Below are positions 15,440 through 24,899 of a DNA stretch of 40,996 bases, one piece after another. A program made the translations under genes and the position numbers. Source of the stretch: Candidatus Woesebacteria bacterium GW2011_GWC1_42_9 (GTDB lineage: Bacteria; Patescibacteriota; Microgenomatia; UBA8517); assembly GCA_000995185.1 (NCBI GenBank), contig LCET01000003.1, positions 70,989 through 111,984 on the forward strand, written 5' to 3'. The notes under the pieces were generated by a model that searched no databases, was not told the DNA's origin, and saw only the letters and a list, made by a program, of their open reading frames with translations. Within the stretch, counting starts at the first letter, position 1, and each line of letters begins with the position of its first letter.

Positions 15440-16429
15440 ATGCCGAGAAAAATCGAAATCTCACACCGGACGATAATTTTTACCGTTCTCTTTTTGGGAC
15501 TTTTGTGGTTTTTGTATTTTATCCGCGACATTATTTTACAGATTTTTGTTGCGCTTTTGATAATGTCTGTTTTAAACCCCTTAGTTACGAAGCTTCAAAA
15601 ATTTAGGGTACCAAGGGTCATTTCCATCGTTATCGTGTACGTCGCTGTATTTGTAGTTCTTGGTATTTCGATTGCAGTGATAGCCTCTCCATTAGTAAAT
15701 CAGACTTCAAACTTTGCCAATAGTTTGCCGAAATATTTAGAGGATTTGAATATTCCAGTAGTCATCATTGATGAGGTAACTAGGGAAGTTGCCTCGCAAA
15801 TTGGAATGCTCCCCTCGCAAGTGGTGAAAGTTGGCGTCTCACTTTTTTCAAACGTGATCACTGTTTTTACAGTATTTATTTTTGCACTTTATTTCCTTCT
15901 TGCTCAAGAATCGAGAAATAAACAAGTGGAAATGTTTTTTAATAAAAACCATTCTCAAAGAATTGTGAAGACAATTGATTTACTTGAAGGGAAATTGGGG
16001 GGATGGGCAAGAGGACAATTTGTTTTGATGCTCATGGTTGGAGTGTCGACTTATGTCGGACTATTAATTTTAGGGATACCATTTGCTCTTCCCTTGGCAC
16101 TACTCTCGGGGATTTTAGAAATTGTCCCGACGATTGGCCCGATAATCGCCGCCATACCCGTAATCATTGTCGGGTTAGTTATTTCCCCTCTCACTGGCCT
16201 TGCCGCAGGAGCGCTTGCATTTTTAATCCAGCAGATTGAGTTTTATGTATTTGTCCCGAAAGTGATGGAAAAGTCTACCGGGACAAGCCCAATTACTACT
16301 CTTCTTGCGCTTATTATCGGCGTTAGGGTTGCCGGGATTGTCGGTGCACTTCTGTCTGTTCCAATAGTATTGGCTGTACAGGTTTTTATTCAAGAATTCC
16401 TTCTCGAAAAAGATGAAGGTAAGAAATGA
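15440..16429 (+). CDS. AI-2E transporter / PerM family membrane protein
   Basis: 329 residues with about seven or eight membrane helices. Two N-terminal helices are followed by VLNPLVTKLQKFRVPRVISI, an extracytoplasmic-type helical stretch (about 95-140), and then the conserved C-terminal half with GRWARGQ-like GGWARGQFVLMLMVG, LLSGILEIVPTIGPIIAAIP, and PKVMEKSTGTSPITTLLAL. These are hallmarks of the UPF0118/AI-2E family. Substrate is unknown; members have been linked to autoinducer export and to ion antiport. It is the last gene before the opposing RNase P RNA gene. Confidence 0.88.
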   Translation: MPRKIEISHRTIIFTVLFLGLLWFLYFIRDIILQIFVALLIMSVLNPLVTKLQKFRVPRVISIVIVYVAVFVVLGISIAVIASPLVNQTSNFANSLPKYLEDLNIPVVIIDEVTREVASQIGMLPSQVVKVGVSLFSNVITVFTVFIFALYFLLAQESRNKQVEMFFNKNHSQRIVKTIDLLEGKLGGWARGQFVLMLMVGVSTYVGLLILGIPFALPLALLSGILEIVPTIGPIIAAIPVIIVGLVISPLTGLAAGALAFLIQQIEFYVFVPKVMEKSTGTSPITTLLALIIGVRVAGIVGALLSVPIVLAVQVFIQEFLLEKDEGKK

Positions 16430-16454
16430 AAAATCCCGACACCTTGGTCGGGAT
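16429..16454 (-). terminator. Intrinsic terminator of rnpB
   Basis: Stem ATCCCGAC (16433-16440) with GTCGGGAT (16447-16454), 8 bp, 6-nt loop. Read on the minus strand it ends in TTTT at 16429-16432, about 10 nt after the RNase P RNA 3' end, and it abuts the AI-2E gene stop on the other strand. Confidence 0.8.
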
Positions 16455-16463
16455 CATTCATTT

Positions 16464-16797
16464 CCTGGAGAATAGTAAGCCAGGTTCTGTTTATTGCAAT
16501 CATCTATCTAAGCCCTCACTTTAGGTCTCGGGGAAGCGTCCTCAAACGACCAATTCGGAGGTTGCAGCGGGGAGGATTGCCTCCCACTTTACATAAAGCT
16601 CCGCGGGATCCCGCTCTGCGGGACTTTTCACTCGTAGTCTTAAACCTTTAGGGTTTTTGACCCGACATAGTCTCTGTTGCTCTGACTAGCGCTTTCGCGT
16701 ATCCAGATTTAACTGGATCACCCTGCTTCCTGCTGCCTGGACTTTCCTACCCGCAAAAAAGCTTGCGCTTCTGCGGGTCGATTGCACATTCTCCAGG
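16464..16797 (-). ncRNA. rnpB: RNase P RNA (class A-like)
   Basis: Catalytic RNA that matures tRNA 5' ends. On the minus strand the ends CCTGGAGAAT and ATTCTCCAGG form a perfect 10-bp P1 helix about 334 nt apart. The P4/CR-I block is present as GTAGGAAAGTCCAGGCAGCA with GCAGGGTG after it. The 3' block ACAGAACCTGGCTTAC matches the universal CR-V region. Internal hairpins such as CCCGCAGA...TGCGGG (P3 region) are visible. Its own promoter and terminator flank it. The two tRNAs of this window are natural substrates. Confidence 0.96.
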
Positions 16798-16805
16798 ATG
16801 ATGAG

Positions 16806-16834
16806 ATTATAGCATAGATGGCCCCGTCAATCAA
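16806..16834 (-). promoter_or_regulatory. rnpB promoter
   Basis: On the minus strand TTGATT (16834-16829), 17-nt spacer, TATAAT (16811-16806), then 8 nt to the first base of the P1 helix. This fits transcription starting right at the mature 5' end and gives an internal reference for -35/-10 spacing in this organism. Confidence 0.8.
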
Positions 16835-16846
16835 TTATTATAGGAC

Positions 16847-17452
16847 ATGAAATTAATAATAAATGGGTTTTACTTAGTTTTGAAAGTACTTATTTATGTT
16901 TTTTCTGGTGTTTTTATAGTCTCAACCGGCACGTACTTGGGCTATGTTTATGGATTTAATCAAGGTGTGGACTATGCAGTTGCAGGAATTCAGAAAGACC
17001 TTGAAGGGCTTGAATTTAATACTTCCATCGAGAATCAAAATGTAGAAAATCAAGTACCTATAAATTCTCCAACTACGTTGCCAACTTGGACTGGTCCGGA
17101 GCTTTGGGAAAAAGTGAATGAGAGAAGAAGAGATTATGGGGTAAATGAACTGCTAACAAAATCGGAGCTCTGCACGATTGCTTCAATAAGACTGAACGAA
17201 CTTCTGGATTTAGGCGCGCTTGATGGTCATGAAGGATTTAGTAATTTAGCCGAGCGCAGGGAAGATCTCGCTTGGATATTTGAAAAATATAATGTTTCTG
17301 AGTTTTTACTTACTGGTGCAACAACTTCCGAGGAGGCAGTTAGTCTTTGGGAGAACACTTTGGGACACAGGAAGCTTTTAACTGGGGGCGAATTTGTGTG
17401 GGGCTGCGTTTATGCCCAATCGGGCACTGCCGTCGCCATCACAGCGTATTAG
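16847..17452 (+). CDS. Membrane-anchored CAP/SCP-domain protein
   Basis: 201 residues. One N-terminal membrane helix (about 8-32) is followed by a short linker rich in N, P and T and a CAP-like domain from about residue 80: LWEKVNERRRDYGVNELLT, SIRLNELLDLGALDGHEGF, SEEAVSLWENTLGHRKLLTG and the end VWGCVYAQSGTAVAITAY. The histidines of DGHEGF and GHRKLL correspond to the CAP cavity. Role outside the cell is unknown; CAP proteins are often secreted effectors or bind lipids. Located next to two further envelope proteins. Confidence 0.8.
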   Translation: MKLIINGFYLVLKVLIYVFSGVFIVSTGTYLGYVYGFNQGVDYAVAGIQKDLEGLEFNTSIENQNVENQVPINSPTTLPTWTGPELWEKVNERRRDYGVNELLTKSELCTIASIRLNELLDLGALDGHEGFSNLAERREDLAWIFEKYNVSEFLLTGATTSEEAVSLWENTLGHRKLLTGGEFVWGCVYAQSGTAVAITAY

Positions 17453-17481
17453 CTTGACGACTGAGTTAGAATATTACTCAA

Positions 17482-17943
17482 ATGGAGATTAATCAACAAA
17501 CTTTATTAGTTATTGTTTCATTATTAGTGTTGTGGGTTTCCTTCCTTAGCTTCCTTTTTTATTATCAGAGAAGTCATTATCTAAGACTGCTAAATCGATC
17601 CCAAGGAGGCAATTTAGTAAAAGTCTTAGATAAAATTCTTGAGTCCGAGGTTAAAAACGAAAAGGAGCTTGCAAATATTACACAGGAGATCGAAAATATA
17701 AAAAAGGATGCGGGCTTTCATATCCAGAAGATTGGACTAGTGCGCTTTAATCCTTTTAGTGAGACAGGTGGCGACCAAAGCTTTTCTTTAGCTGTACTAA
17801 ATGAGTCCAATACTGGTATAGTTATTACGGGCTTGCATACGAGGGATCGTACGCGAGTATATGCAAAACCGGTCAATCAAGGGAAAAGTAGGTATACGAT
17901 TTCGAAGGAGGAACAGCGGGCAATCAAAGAAGCTAAGAAATGA
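17482..17943 (+). CDS. DUF4446 family protein
   Basis: 153 residues with one N-terminal helix (about 8-28), a short coiled region (about 50-75) and the conserved DUF4446 core: GLVRFNPFSETGGDQSFSLA, VITGLHTRDRTRVYAKPVNQ and SKEEQRAIKEA. The family is widespread in Firmicutes and Patescibacteria and has no established function. The stop overlaps the ATG of the next gene by 4 nt, so the two are coupled. Confidence 0.9.
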   Translation: MEINQQTLLVIVSLLVLWVSFLSFLFYYQRSHYLRLLNRSQGGNLVKVLDKILESEVKNEKELANITQEIENIKKDAGFHIQKIGLVRFNPFSETGGDQSFSLAVLNESNTGIVITGLHTRDRTRVYAKPVNQGKSRYTISKEEQRAIKEAKK

Positions 17944-19136
17944 GATCAAAAAAAATTATTACTATATTAGGCTTTTTGGGACTATACTTTTTGTCTTCAG
18001 GGGTTTCATGGGCATTTTTCTCTTATTTTGGAGGTGGATCGACCACCCAGACACAGGACCAGGATGGGCTAGCTGGTGAGAGGTCTAAAATAAATTTGGA
18101 TTTGCCGCGGACTGAGGAATGCCCAATCAATGGGATGATGTATACCAAAATAGAAAAGAGTATTTGGGAAGACAGGCGCCCGATCACAACTGTGATCGAA
18201 AATCATTTGGATGCCAGGCCGACGTCTGGTCTTTCAAAAGCGGACGTAGTTTACGAAGCTGTAGCTGAAGGGGGAATCACTAGATTTTTAGGAGTTTTTT
18301 ACTGCGGTGTCTCGGCTGATGATGTGAGGATTGGTCCGGTAAGAAGCGCGAGGGTTTATTTTGTGAACTGGGCGGCTGAGTATGGAGTGGCGCCTTTGTT
18401 TGTTCATGTCGGCGGGGCAAATAATATTTGCGGCCAATGCCCCGGCGGGGTTAAACCGAAAGGGACTGTGGGGAAAGAGGTAGATGCATTTGCGATGCTG
18501 TCCGCGCTTGGGTGGAGATATTCTTCAGGAAACGATTTAGATGGCGGTACGAACGTCGGCTTCCCAGTCATGTGGAGGGATATGGAAAGAATTTCCGGAG
18601 CGGCTTATGAACATACTTTTATGGGTTCGACGGATAAGCTTTTTAATGAGGGATCGGATCGTGGATTTGGGAGCAAGGGTTGGGATGAAGGTTATCAAAG
18701 TTGGAAATTTGCCGATGATTCTCCATCGGGAAGCCCTAGTGCGGCAGATATTTCCTTTGAGTTTTGGAGCAACAAGTCTGACTATGATGTCAATTGGAAA
18801 TATGATCAGGCAAGTAATAGTTATCTACGATCAAACGGTGGCACATCTTATATTGATATGGAGTATAAAGATCTTAATGTGAGCGCGAAAAATGTGGTTA
18901 TTCAGTTTGTCGAGGAAAAGGGTCCGGTAGATCGCGAGATGCATATGTATTATGAGGTAGTCGATAGAGGTGAAGCGCTTATTTTTCAAAATGGATCGGT
19001 AATTGAGGGAACCTGGGAAAAGAAGGCTCAAACGGAGAGGACAGTGTTTTATGATGGGGAAGGTGAGGAAGTGGAGTTTGTCAGAGGCGTAGTATGGATC
19101 GAAGCAGTACCTATCGGCAACGAAATCAAATATTGA
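17940..19136 (+). CDS. DUF3048 domain protein (YerB-like), exported
   Basis: 398 residues. A signal/anchor helix (about 5-27) is followed by a linker and the DUF3048 domain: RPITTVIENHLDARPTSGLS, ADVVYEAVAEGGITRFLGVF, RIGPVRSARVYFVNWAAEYG and the C-terminal domain with WKYDQASNSYLRSNGG and MHMYYEVVDRGEALIFQNG. The family includes the Bacillus lipoprotein YerB, function unresolved. Here there is no lipobox in the signal region. The start overlaps the DUF4446 stop. Confidence 0.9.
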   Translation: MRSKKIITILGFLGLYFLSSGVSWAFFSYFGGGSTTQTQDQDGLAGERSKINLDLPRTEECPINGMMYTKIEKSIWEDRRPITTVIENHLDARPTSGLSKADVVYEAVAEGGITRFLGVFYCGVSADDVRIGPVRSARVYFVNWAAEYGVAPLFVHVGGANNICGQCPGGVKPKGTVGKEVDAFAMLSALGWRYSSGNDLDGGTNVGFPVMWRDMERISGAAYEHTFMGSTDKLFNEGSDRGFGSKGWDEGYQSWKFADDSPSGSPSAADISFEFWSNKSDYDVNWKYDQASNSYLRSNGGTSYIDMEYKDLNVSAKNVVIQFVEEKGPVDREMHMYYEVVDRGEALIFQNGSVIEGTWEKKAQTERTVFYDGEGEEVEFVRGVVWIEAVPIGNEIKY

Positions 19137-19166
19137 ACGAGTTTGGTCTGCCCGAGAATAAATAAT

Positions 19167-19748
19167 ATGGCAGATCTCGGAGACATAATTACTTCAAAGG
19201 TCAGAATTAAAATCTTGGAGTTGTTTTTTTCAAATCCAGATGAAATGTATCATGTTCGTGGCGTGGTGAGGGAAATAAAAGAGGAGATAAATGCAGTTAG
19301 ACGGGAGCTTGCTAGATTGGAAAAATCGGGGATTCTAAAAAAGGAGCCGAGAGGGAACAGAGTGTATTATTGGCCGAGAACTGACCACTTTATGTTTGGA
19401 GATATTTTGTCGGTGGTATCGAAAATGACAGGGTTGGGGTTAGCAATTAATTCTAATAAAAAGATCGGAAATCCGAGCATAATAATGTTTTCCGGCAGAT
19501 TTGCTCGTCGCAAAGAAAGAAAAAGAGAAGATGATGTGGATATTTTAATTGTCGGAGAGGTAAATCTGCCTGAGCTTGCTTCTTTGGTACGGATGGAAGA
19601 ATCAAAACGCGGTATGGAGATAAATTACACAGTCATGACAAGAGATGAATTGGAATATAGAAAGAAAAGAAGGGACCCGTTCCTTCAGGGGATATTAGCC
19701 GGTAGTAGGGTGATGATACTTGGTGATGAAGATAATCTAGTTTCTTGA
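19167..19748 (+). CDS. Winged-helix regulator fused to a nucleotidyltransferase-like domain
   Basis: 193 residues. An ArsR-like winged helix (about 1-75) shows SKVRIKILELFFSNPDEMYH, a recognition helix AVRRELARLEKSGILKKEP and the wing RGNRVYYW. After a linker, a nucleotidyltransferase-type segment has EDDVDILIVGEVNLPEL, resembling the acidic D-x-D strand, with VMTRDELEYRKKRRDPF. I chose ATG 19167 because the N-terminus fits the HTH start; a TTG at 19143 would add eight unlikely residues. Adjacent secD starts inside its stop. Regulated target unknown, possibly its own operon. Confidence 0.75.
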   Translation: MADLGDIITSKVRIKILELFFSNPDEMYHVRGVVREIKEEINAVRRELARLEKSGILKKEPRGNRVYYWPRTDHFMFGDILSVVSKMTGLGLAINSNKKIGNPSIIMFSGRFARRKERKREDDVDILIVGEVNLPELASLVRMEESKRGMEINYTVMTRDELEYRKKRRDPFLQGILAGSRVMILGDEDNLVS

Positions 19749-21049
19749 GGGTAACACTGGGTAAAAAACTGGTATTAATATTGTTATTAGTTTCTGTTGC
19801 ACTTTATGTGGCGCTGCCTCCATCGGTCAACAGGGAGGAATTAAGATTTAGCTTGGGAAGTTGGCAGTTTCGTAGAAGTTTTGATCTGTCTTTGGGGCTA
19901 GATTTGGTCGGAGGGAGTAGGTTTGTTTTTGAGATAGATAATGAAAGTTTTGATTTAGGACGGAGAGAGGAGGCCCTTGAGAGCTTGAAGAATGTAATTG
20001 AGCGCAGAGTCAATCTTTTCGGTGTATCGGAGCCGAATATCCAGCTTTCTGAATTTGAAGGCAAATCGAGAGTGATAGTTGAATTACCTGGAATTACCGA
20101 TACGAATCAAGCACTGGAATTAATTGGTAAGACTGCTCAGCTGGTTTTTGCAACCGTTATTGAGCCTTCTGTAGAAGGCGGCGAGCGGCAGATAATTACA
20201 ACAGAGCTTACGGGAGCGGACTTGAAATCGGCTTCGGTAGGCTTTGATCAGGTTAGCGGTTCACCAAACGTATTGATAGAATTTACAGATGATGGTACGA
20301 AAAAGTTTTCTATCCTCACCGAGGAAAATATCGGAAAGGTCTTGCCAATTATTTTGGATGGTGAAGTGATTTCTGCTCCGGTGGTTAACGAAAAAATTAC
20401 TACTTCCACTGCTCAAATTTCTGGTGATTTTTCAATCGAAGAAGCTAAGGGATTGGCTATTCAGCTTAATGCTGGGGCGCTCCCTGTTTCGATAAAGCTG
20501 GTTGAGGAGCGCACTGTTGGCGCGAGTTTGGGTTCTCAATCGGTTGAAAAGAGCGTAAGGGCGGGACTTATCGGTGTGGGGATAGTTTTTGTGTTTATGA
20601 TCATAATGTATGGAAGACTTGGAGTTGTCGCAGATTTAGGCTTGGTGATATTTGGTGTACTGACGATTGCTGTCTATAAAATTATCCCAGTCGTCTTGAC
20701 CCTCCCTGGGATTGCGGGATTTATTTTATCCGTTGGAATGGCTGTTGATGCCAATATCTTAATTTTTGAAAGATTTCGTGAAGAAAAAAATAAGGGTGTT
20801 AACATAATTTACGCTTTGGAAACTTCATTTGGAAGGGCGTGGGACTCTATAAGGGATGCTAATATTGCAACCTTAGTCACTGCTTTTATCTTGGCGAATC
20901 CTCTTGATTGGGAGTTTTTACAAACCTCTGGCCCGGTAAGAGGATTTGCAATTACTTTAACGATTGGAATTGCGATTAGCTTGTTTACTGGTGTGGTGGT
21001 ATCAAGGAACTTACTTAGGTTAATTATCCGCGATAATACAAAAAAATGA
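19745..21049 (+). CDS. secD: Protein translocase subunit SecD
   Basis: Membrane subunit that uses proton motive force to complete Sec-dependent export. 434 residues. It has one N-terminal helix, then a periplasmic-type domain beginning SLGLDLVGGSRFVFEI with GRVNLFGVSEPNIQ-like VNLFGVSEPNIQL, and a C-terminal bundle of five helices carrying LPGIAGFILSVGMAVDANIL and FERFREE, the RND signature. The start is the TTG at 19745, overlapping the TGA of the preceding gene; no ATG or GTG lies near. It is followed by secF with an ATGA overlap. Confidence 0.96.
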   Translation: MRVTLGKKLVLILLLVSVALYVALPPSVNREELRFSLGSWQFRRSFDLSLGLDLVGGSRFVFEIDNESFDLGRREEALESLKNVIERRVNLFGVSEPNIQLSEFEGKSRVIVELPGITDTNQALELIGKTAQLVFATVIEPSVEGGERQIITTELTGADLKSASVGFDQVSGSPNVLIEFTDDGTKKFSILTEENIGKVLPIILDGEVISAPVVNEKITTSTAQISGDFSIEEAKGLAIQLNAGALPVSIKLVEERTVGASLGSQSVEKSVRAGLIGVGIVFVFMIIMYGRLGVVADLGLVIFGVLTIAVYKIIPVVLTLPGIAGFILSVGMAVDANILIFERFREEKNKGVNIIYALETSFGRAWDSIRDANIATLVTAFILANPLDWEFLQTSGPVRGFAITLTIGIAISLFTGVVVSRNLLRLIIRDNTKK

Positions 21050-21924
21050 TTAGAAATTGGCTTAAATATAAATTACTTTACTTTGCACTTTCAGCATTAA
21101 TGATCGTGATATCTATTTATGGATTAACTAGCTGGGGATTGCCTCTTGGGATTGATTTCAAAGGCGGCGCAGAAGGAGAATATAGACTAAAGAACCAAAT
21201 AAGTAACGAATTATTAATTGCTAAATTGGAAGAAGGAGGATTCGAGGTTTCAGCAGTTCAATCGATTGGCGACTCCTCTATACTAATAAGATTTTCGAAT
21301 TTTGTAGAAGGAAGGAAATTAGATGTAATAAACATTATAAAAGAGGTTACTGGAGAAGAAGTGGAAGAGACAAGATTTGAAAATGTTGGCCCTTCGATAG
21401 GTAGGGAGTTGGTTAAGAAAACATATTATGCGATTGCAATAGCTGCAGGATTAATATTGTTATGGGTAGCTTATCAATTTAAGAGCTTTGTATTTGGGGT
21501 GTCTGCGATATTGGCGATGTTCCATGATAGTTTTATTTTAATTGGTTTCTTTTCTTTATTTGGTCATTTTTACGATGCCGAGGTTGACTTTTTGTTTGTG
21601 ACAGCGCTTCTTACCACCCTGTCGTTTTCGGTGCACGATACCATCGTTGTTTATGATCGTATTCGAGAGATAAGGAAGAAACACGGGGGAGAGATACAAA
21701 AAATTGCAAACCAAGCGTTGACGGAGACCATGAGAAGGTCAATAAATAATTCCTTAACCATAATATTTATGCTTTTGGCGCTTATTTTTTTGGGAGGAAT
21801 AACGATCCGTTGGTTTGCGGCGGCTCTTTTGATAGGGACAGTATTGGGGACCTATTCCTCGCCTTTTGTTGCCGTCCCGCTTCTTGTAACCTGGGAAGAA
21901 TTGTCTCGGATAATTAAGAAATAG
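21046..21924 (+). CDS. secF: Protein translocase subunit SecF
   Basis: Partner of SecD. 292 residues with six membrane helices. Landmarks are LPLGIDFKGGAEGEYRL after the first helix, ENVGPSIGRELVKKTYYAI, and LTTLSFSVHDTIVVYDRIRE followed by TETMRRSINNSLTIIFMLLA. The ATG overlaps the secD stop. The last 11 nt overlap the convergent cca gene, so no intrinsic terminator fits between them. Confidence 0.97.
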   Translation: MIRNWLKYKLLYFALSALMIVISIYGLTSWGLPLGIDFKGGAEGEYRLKNQISNELLIAKLEEGGFEVSAVQSIGDSSILIRFSNFVEGRKLDVINIIKEVTGEEVEETRFENVGPSIGRELVKKTYYAIAIAAGLILLWVAYQFKSFVFGVSAILAMFHDSFILIGFFSLFGHFYDAEVDFLFVTALLTTLSFSVHDTIVVYDRIREIRKKHGGEIQKIANQALTETMRRSINNSLTIIFMLLALIFLGGITIRWFAAALLIGTVLGTYSSPFVAVPLLVTWEELSRIIKK

Positions 21925-23251
21925 TTTTCAAACTTTCAAGAAGAGCTTTTTTGGTGTTTTCGGTCTTTTTGTTAACCACTTCTTTATATAGTTTTTTGAG
22001 GATTTCGCCAACTTTTGGGCCAGGTTTAATATTTAGCTCTTTCATTATCTCGTTGCCCTTTATTTTTAGATCATGCACAGTAAAGGGCTGTTTTTGCACT
22101 TCAATCAGTCTCTTTTTGAAATCCTCAGTCCTCCACGATGTTTCTCGTGCTCCGCTTCCAAGGCGATCGGCTCGTCTTAATTCGAGCATATCCTCAATGT
22201 TTTCAAGCCCAACTTTCTTAATAAACCTGCGGATTGCTTTGTCAGTTTGATGTTCATCGACGGTAAATTGGTGCTGGCGGACTAACTTAACAAGTTTTAT
22301 AGATTGCTTTTTGGAAAGTTTCAGCCGATCAGCAATCCTTCGCGCTATTTTCGCCCCAATTACTTCGTGGTTGTAAAACGTAACAACCCCACTTTCGAGT
22401 TTTTTATAAGTTAACGGCTTACCAATATCATGCAGGAGAACAGCTAGCCGAACAATAGGGTTTATACTATTGCAGTATTTAAGGCTCATTAGGCTATGTG
22501 TCCCCACGTCGTAAATATGATGCCTCTCGGGAGATTTTTGATCGACTCCAAATGTTTTTTGCAATTCCGGCAGTGTTTCTTCCATGAGACCAGAATTTTT
22601 AAACATCATCATGCCTTCATATGGGTTGGGGGATCCAAGAATTTTTAGGATCTCATCTCGTATTCGTTCTTTCGCAATTTTATTAATTAAAATGGCATTC
22701 ATCTTAATTGCTTCGAAGGTATTTTCTTCGATAACAAACCCAAGCTCACTCGCGATCCTTACTGCGCGCATCATTCTTAATGCATCCTCTCCAAACCTTT
22801 CGCTAGGTTCACCAACGGCACGGATGATTTTCTTTTTTAGATCCATTTGTCCACTAAACGGATCAGTAATTTTTAATTTGGGGTCAAGGGCAATTGCGTT
22901 AATGGTGAAATCGCGTCTTTTTAGATCTTCGCTTAATGATTTGCCCCATTTGACTTTATCCGGCCTTCTTGTGTCCGAATAGCCATATTCTGTCCTGTAG
23001 GTAGTAATGTCAAAGGGAGTCTCGACCAATTTACTCGGCAACATGACTGTACCAAATTTGTTTTCATACTTCCCGTCGGGGAATAGTCCCAGGATCGCCT
23101 CTGGAGTGGCGTTAGTGGTGAAATCCCAATCGTCTACCATCCGCTTCATGATAAGATCGCGGACCGCCCCACCGACCAAAAATATTTCTAAATTTCCTTT
23201 TTCGAATTTTGAAAAAATTTCCTTTATTTCTTCTGGCAACTTAGTGTCCAT
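21914..23251 (-). CDS. cca: CCA tRNA nucleotidyltransferase with HD domain
   Basis: Adds or repairs the 3' CCA of tRNAs; needed here because neither tRNA gene of the window encodes CCA. 445 residues from ATG 23251; an upstream start at 23266 adds five residues and would cover the -10 box. Head motif LVGGAVRD (25-32), catalytic DDWDF with D41 and D43, NKFGTVML, the RRDFTINAIA block, the neck ERFGEDALRMMRAVRIASELGF, and an HD domain LAVLLHDIGKP (about 265) typical of the bacterial class II enzyme with phosphohydrolase domain. A TATAAT box lies 6 nt upstream of the start, pointing to a leaderless mRNA. Confidence 0.93.
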   Translation of the reverse strand: MDTKLPEEIKEIFSKFEKGNLEIFLVGGAVRDLIMKRMVDDWDFTTNATPEAILGLFPDGKYENKFGTVMLPSKLVETPFDITTYRTEYGYSDTRRPDKVKWGKSLSEDLKRRDFTINAIALDPKLKITDPFSGQMDLKKKIIRAVGEPSERFGEDALRMMRAVRIASELGFVIEENTFEAIKMNAILINKIAKERIRDEILKILGSPNPYEGMMMFKNSGLMEETLPELQKTFGVDQKSPERHHIYDVGTHSLMSLKYCNSINPIVRLAVLLHDIGKPLTYKKLESGVVTFYNHEVIGAKIARRIADRLKLSKKQSIKLVKLVRQHQFTVDEHQTDKAIRRFIKKVGLENIEDMLELRRADRLGSGARETSWRTEDFKKRLIEVQKQPFTVHDLKIKGNEIMKELNIKPGPKVGEILKKLYKEVVNKKTENTKKALLESLKTIS

Positions 23252-23257
23252 ATGATT

Positions 23258-23263
23258 ATTATA
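23258..23263 (-). promoter_or_regulatory. cca -10 box next to the start codon
   Basis: On the minus strand TATAAT (23263-23258) lies 6 nt before ATG 23251. No good -35 is seen at 16-18 nt. The same bases overlap a TATACA on the + strand upstream of recJ ATG 23270, so the two divergent genes share a few bases of promoter core. Confidence 0.5.
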
Positions 23264-23269
23264 CAATGT

Positions 23270-24892
23270 ATGAAATGGAAGCTTCTTTATTCATCTAAGC
23301 TTAGCGCTTCAAATCCGAAGAGGATTATAAATATTCTTCTTGCAAATAGAGGATTAAAAGATAAAAGAGAGAAAGATGAATTTCTTAATCCCAAATATCC
23401 CTTTAAGATTTCTTTGAAAGAAGTGGCAATAAAAAAAAGCCAGGTAGATAAAGCAAAGGCGAGGATAAAAATGGCCAAAGAAAGGCGCGAAAAGGTTATT
23501 GTCTTCGGAGACTATGATGCTGACGGGATAACGGCAACAGCTATCTTGTGGGAGAATCTTTACCGTTTAGGAGTTGACGTCTTGCCGTTTATTCCTGATA
23601 GATTTTCAGAAGGTTATGGCTTGAAGGAAGAAACGGTTGATTTACTAGTCGATGCTCACAATGATCTTAAATTGATTATTACGGTGGATAATGGAATAGT
23701 GGCGCACAATGCAATTAAGCATGCCCTAAATCGTGGAATCGACACGATCGTCACTGATCATCATCAAAAAAACATAAAAAAGCTTGCTGCCCACAGCGTT
23801 ATACATACCACAAAAATTTGCGGATCGGCGATTGCATGGTTTCTATCGAGGGAACTTTGCAATAATCCCACCGGCTTAGAATTGGCAGCTATCGGAACAA
23901 TTGCTGACATGCTCCCACTCACTGGAGTTAACCGCTCAATTGCAAAATATGGATTAGTCGAGCTAAATAAGGCGACCCGTCCTGGTTTGGTATCAATGAT
24001 CAAGGAAGCAGGGATCAAGCGAGGGACGGTTGGTACGTATCAGGTGAATTTTTTGATCGCCCCAAGGATTAACTCAACAGGAAGGATTGGAAATGCCTTG
24101 GATTCCCTTCGTTTGCTTTGTACAAAAGATGTGGTGAGAAGTGAAAAATTAGCTCAGAAAATAGGGAAGCTAAACATAGAACGGCAAAATATTGTTGATG
24201 AGGTATTGGCGATGGCTCAGGAAAAGCTCCCAGAGGAAAATAATTCTGGGATTATTCTTTTGGCGCATGAAAATTATCATGAGGGAGTCATAGGACTTGC
24301 CGCCTCAAAACTAGTGGAGAAGTATTATCGGCCGTCTATTGTGATTTCTATGGGAGAGAAGGTTTCAAAGGCAAGCGCGAGGTCTATAGATGGTGTAAAC
24401 ATTATTGAGGAGATTAGAAAGCTTGAAGGGTTAATTATTGAAGGCGGTGGTCACCCTATGGCCGCAGGTTTTTCGATTTATAACGAAAAAATAGAGGAAT
24501 TCAAACAGGAGTTGGATAAACTAATTTCCCCCCAATTAACTGAAGAAGTCCTCGAAAAATCTTTGAAAGTAGATATGGCGATTGATTTTTCACAGATATC
24601 TTCTGACTTGTTGGAGAAGATAATTAGTTTAGAGCCGTATGGGCTTGGCAACCCCACCCCTTTGTTTTGTTCGGAAGTGACTGTACTGGATGCACGAACT
24701 GTGGGAGGAGAGAAGCATTTGAAATTAATCGTCGCTCAAAATGGCGTGAAATATGACGCGATCGCCTTCGGATTTGGCGAATATATAAGTGAAATCGAGC
24801 AGGGTAGTCTTTTGAATATTGCCTTCAGTTTGGAAGAAAATGTGTGGAATGGGAAGCGAAATATTCAGTTGAAAATTCGAGATATAAAGTAA
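23270..24892 (+). CDS. recJ: Single-stranded-DNA-specific exonuclease RecJ
   Basis: 5'-3' ssDNA exonuclease of recombination and mismatch repair. 540 residues. DHH-family motifs are in order: I VFGDYDADGITATAIL (about 78-93), II around ITVDNGI, III TDHHQKN, IV IGTIADMLPL, then the DHHA1 domain with RINSTGRIGNA, SKASARSIDGVNI and GGGHPMAAGFSI, and an OB-like end (LEPYGLGNPTPLF, KLIVAQNG). I prefer ATG 23270; ATG 23252 would add MIIIQC with no support and would begin at the cca start. Confidence 0.96.
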   Translation: MKWKLLYSSKLSASNPKRIINILLANRGLKDKREKDEFLNPKYPFKISLKEVAIKKSQVDKAKARIKMAKERREKVIVFGDYDADGITATAILWENLYRLGVDVLPFIPDRFSEGYGLKEETVDLLVDAHNDLKLIITVDNGIVAHNAIKHALNRGIDTIVTDHHQKNIKKLAAHSVIHTTKICGSAIAWFLSRELCNNPTGLELAAIGTIADMLPLTGVNRSIAKYGLVELNKATRPGLVSMIKEAGIKRGTVGTYQVNFLIAPRINSTGRIGNALDSLRLLCTKDVVRSEKLAQKIGKLNIERQNIVDEVLAMAQEKLPEENNSGIILLAHENYHEGVIGLAASKLVEKYYRPSIVISMGEKVSKASARSIDGVNIIEEIRKLEGLIIEGGGHPMAAGFSIYNEKIEEFKQELDKLISPQLTEEVLEKSLKVDMAIDFSQISSDLLEKIISLEPYGLGNPTPLFCSEVTVLDARTVGGEKHLKLIVAQNGVKYDAIAFGFGEYISEIEQGSLLNIAFSLEENVWNGKRNIQLKIRDIK

Positions 24893-24899
24893 AACCGCT

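Noticed and set aside
23252-23269. Upstream ATG for recJ (adds MIIIQC)
   Set aside because: It overlaps the divergent promoter core and abuts the cca start; family N-termini begin with a W-K-type segment as at 23270.
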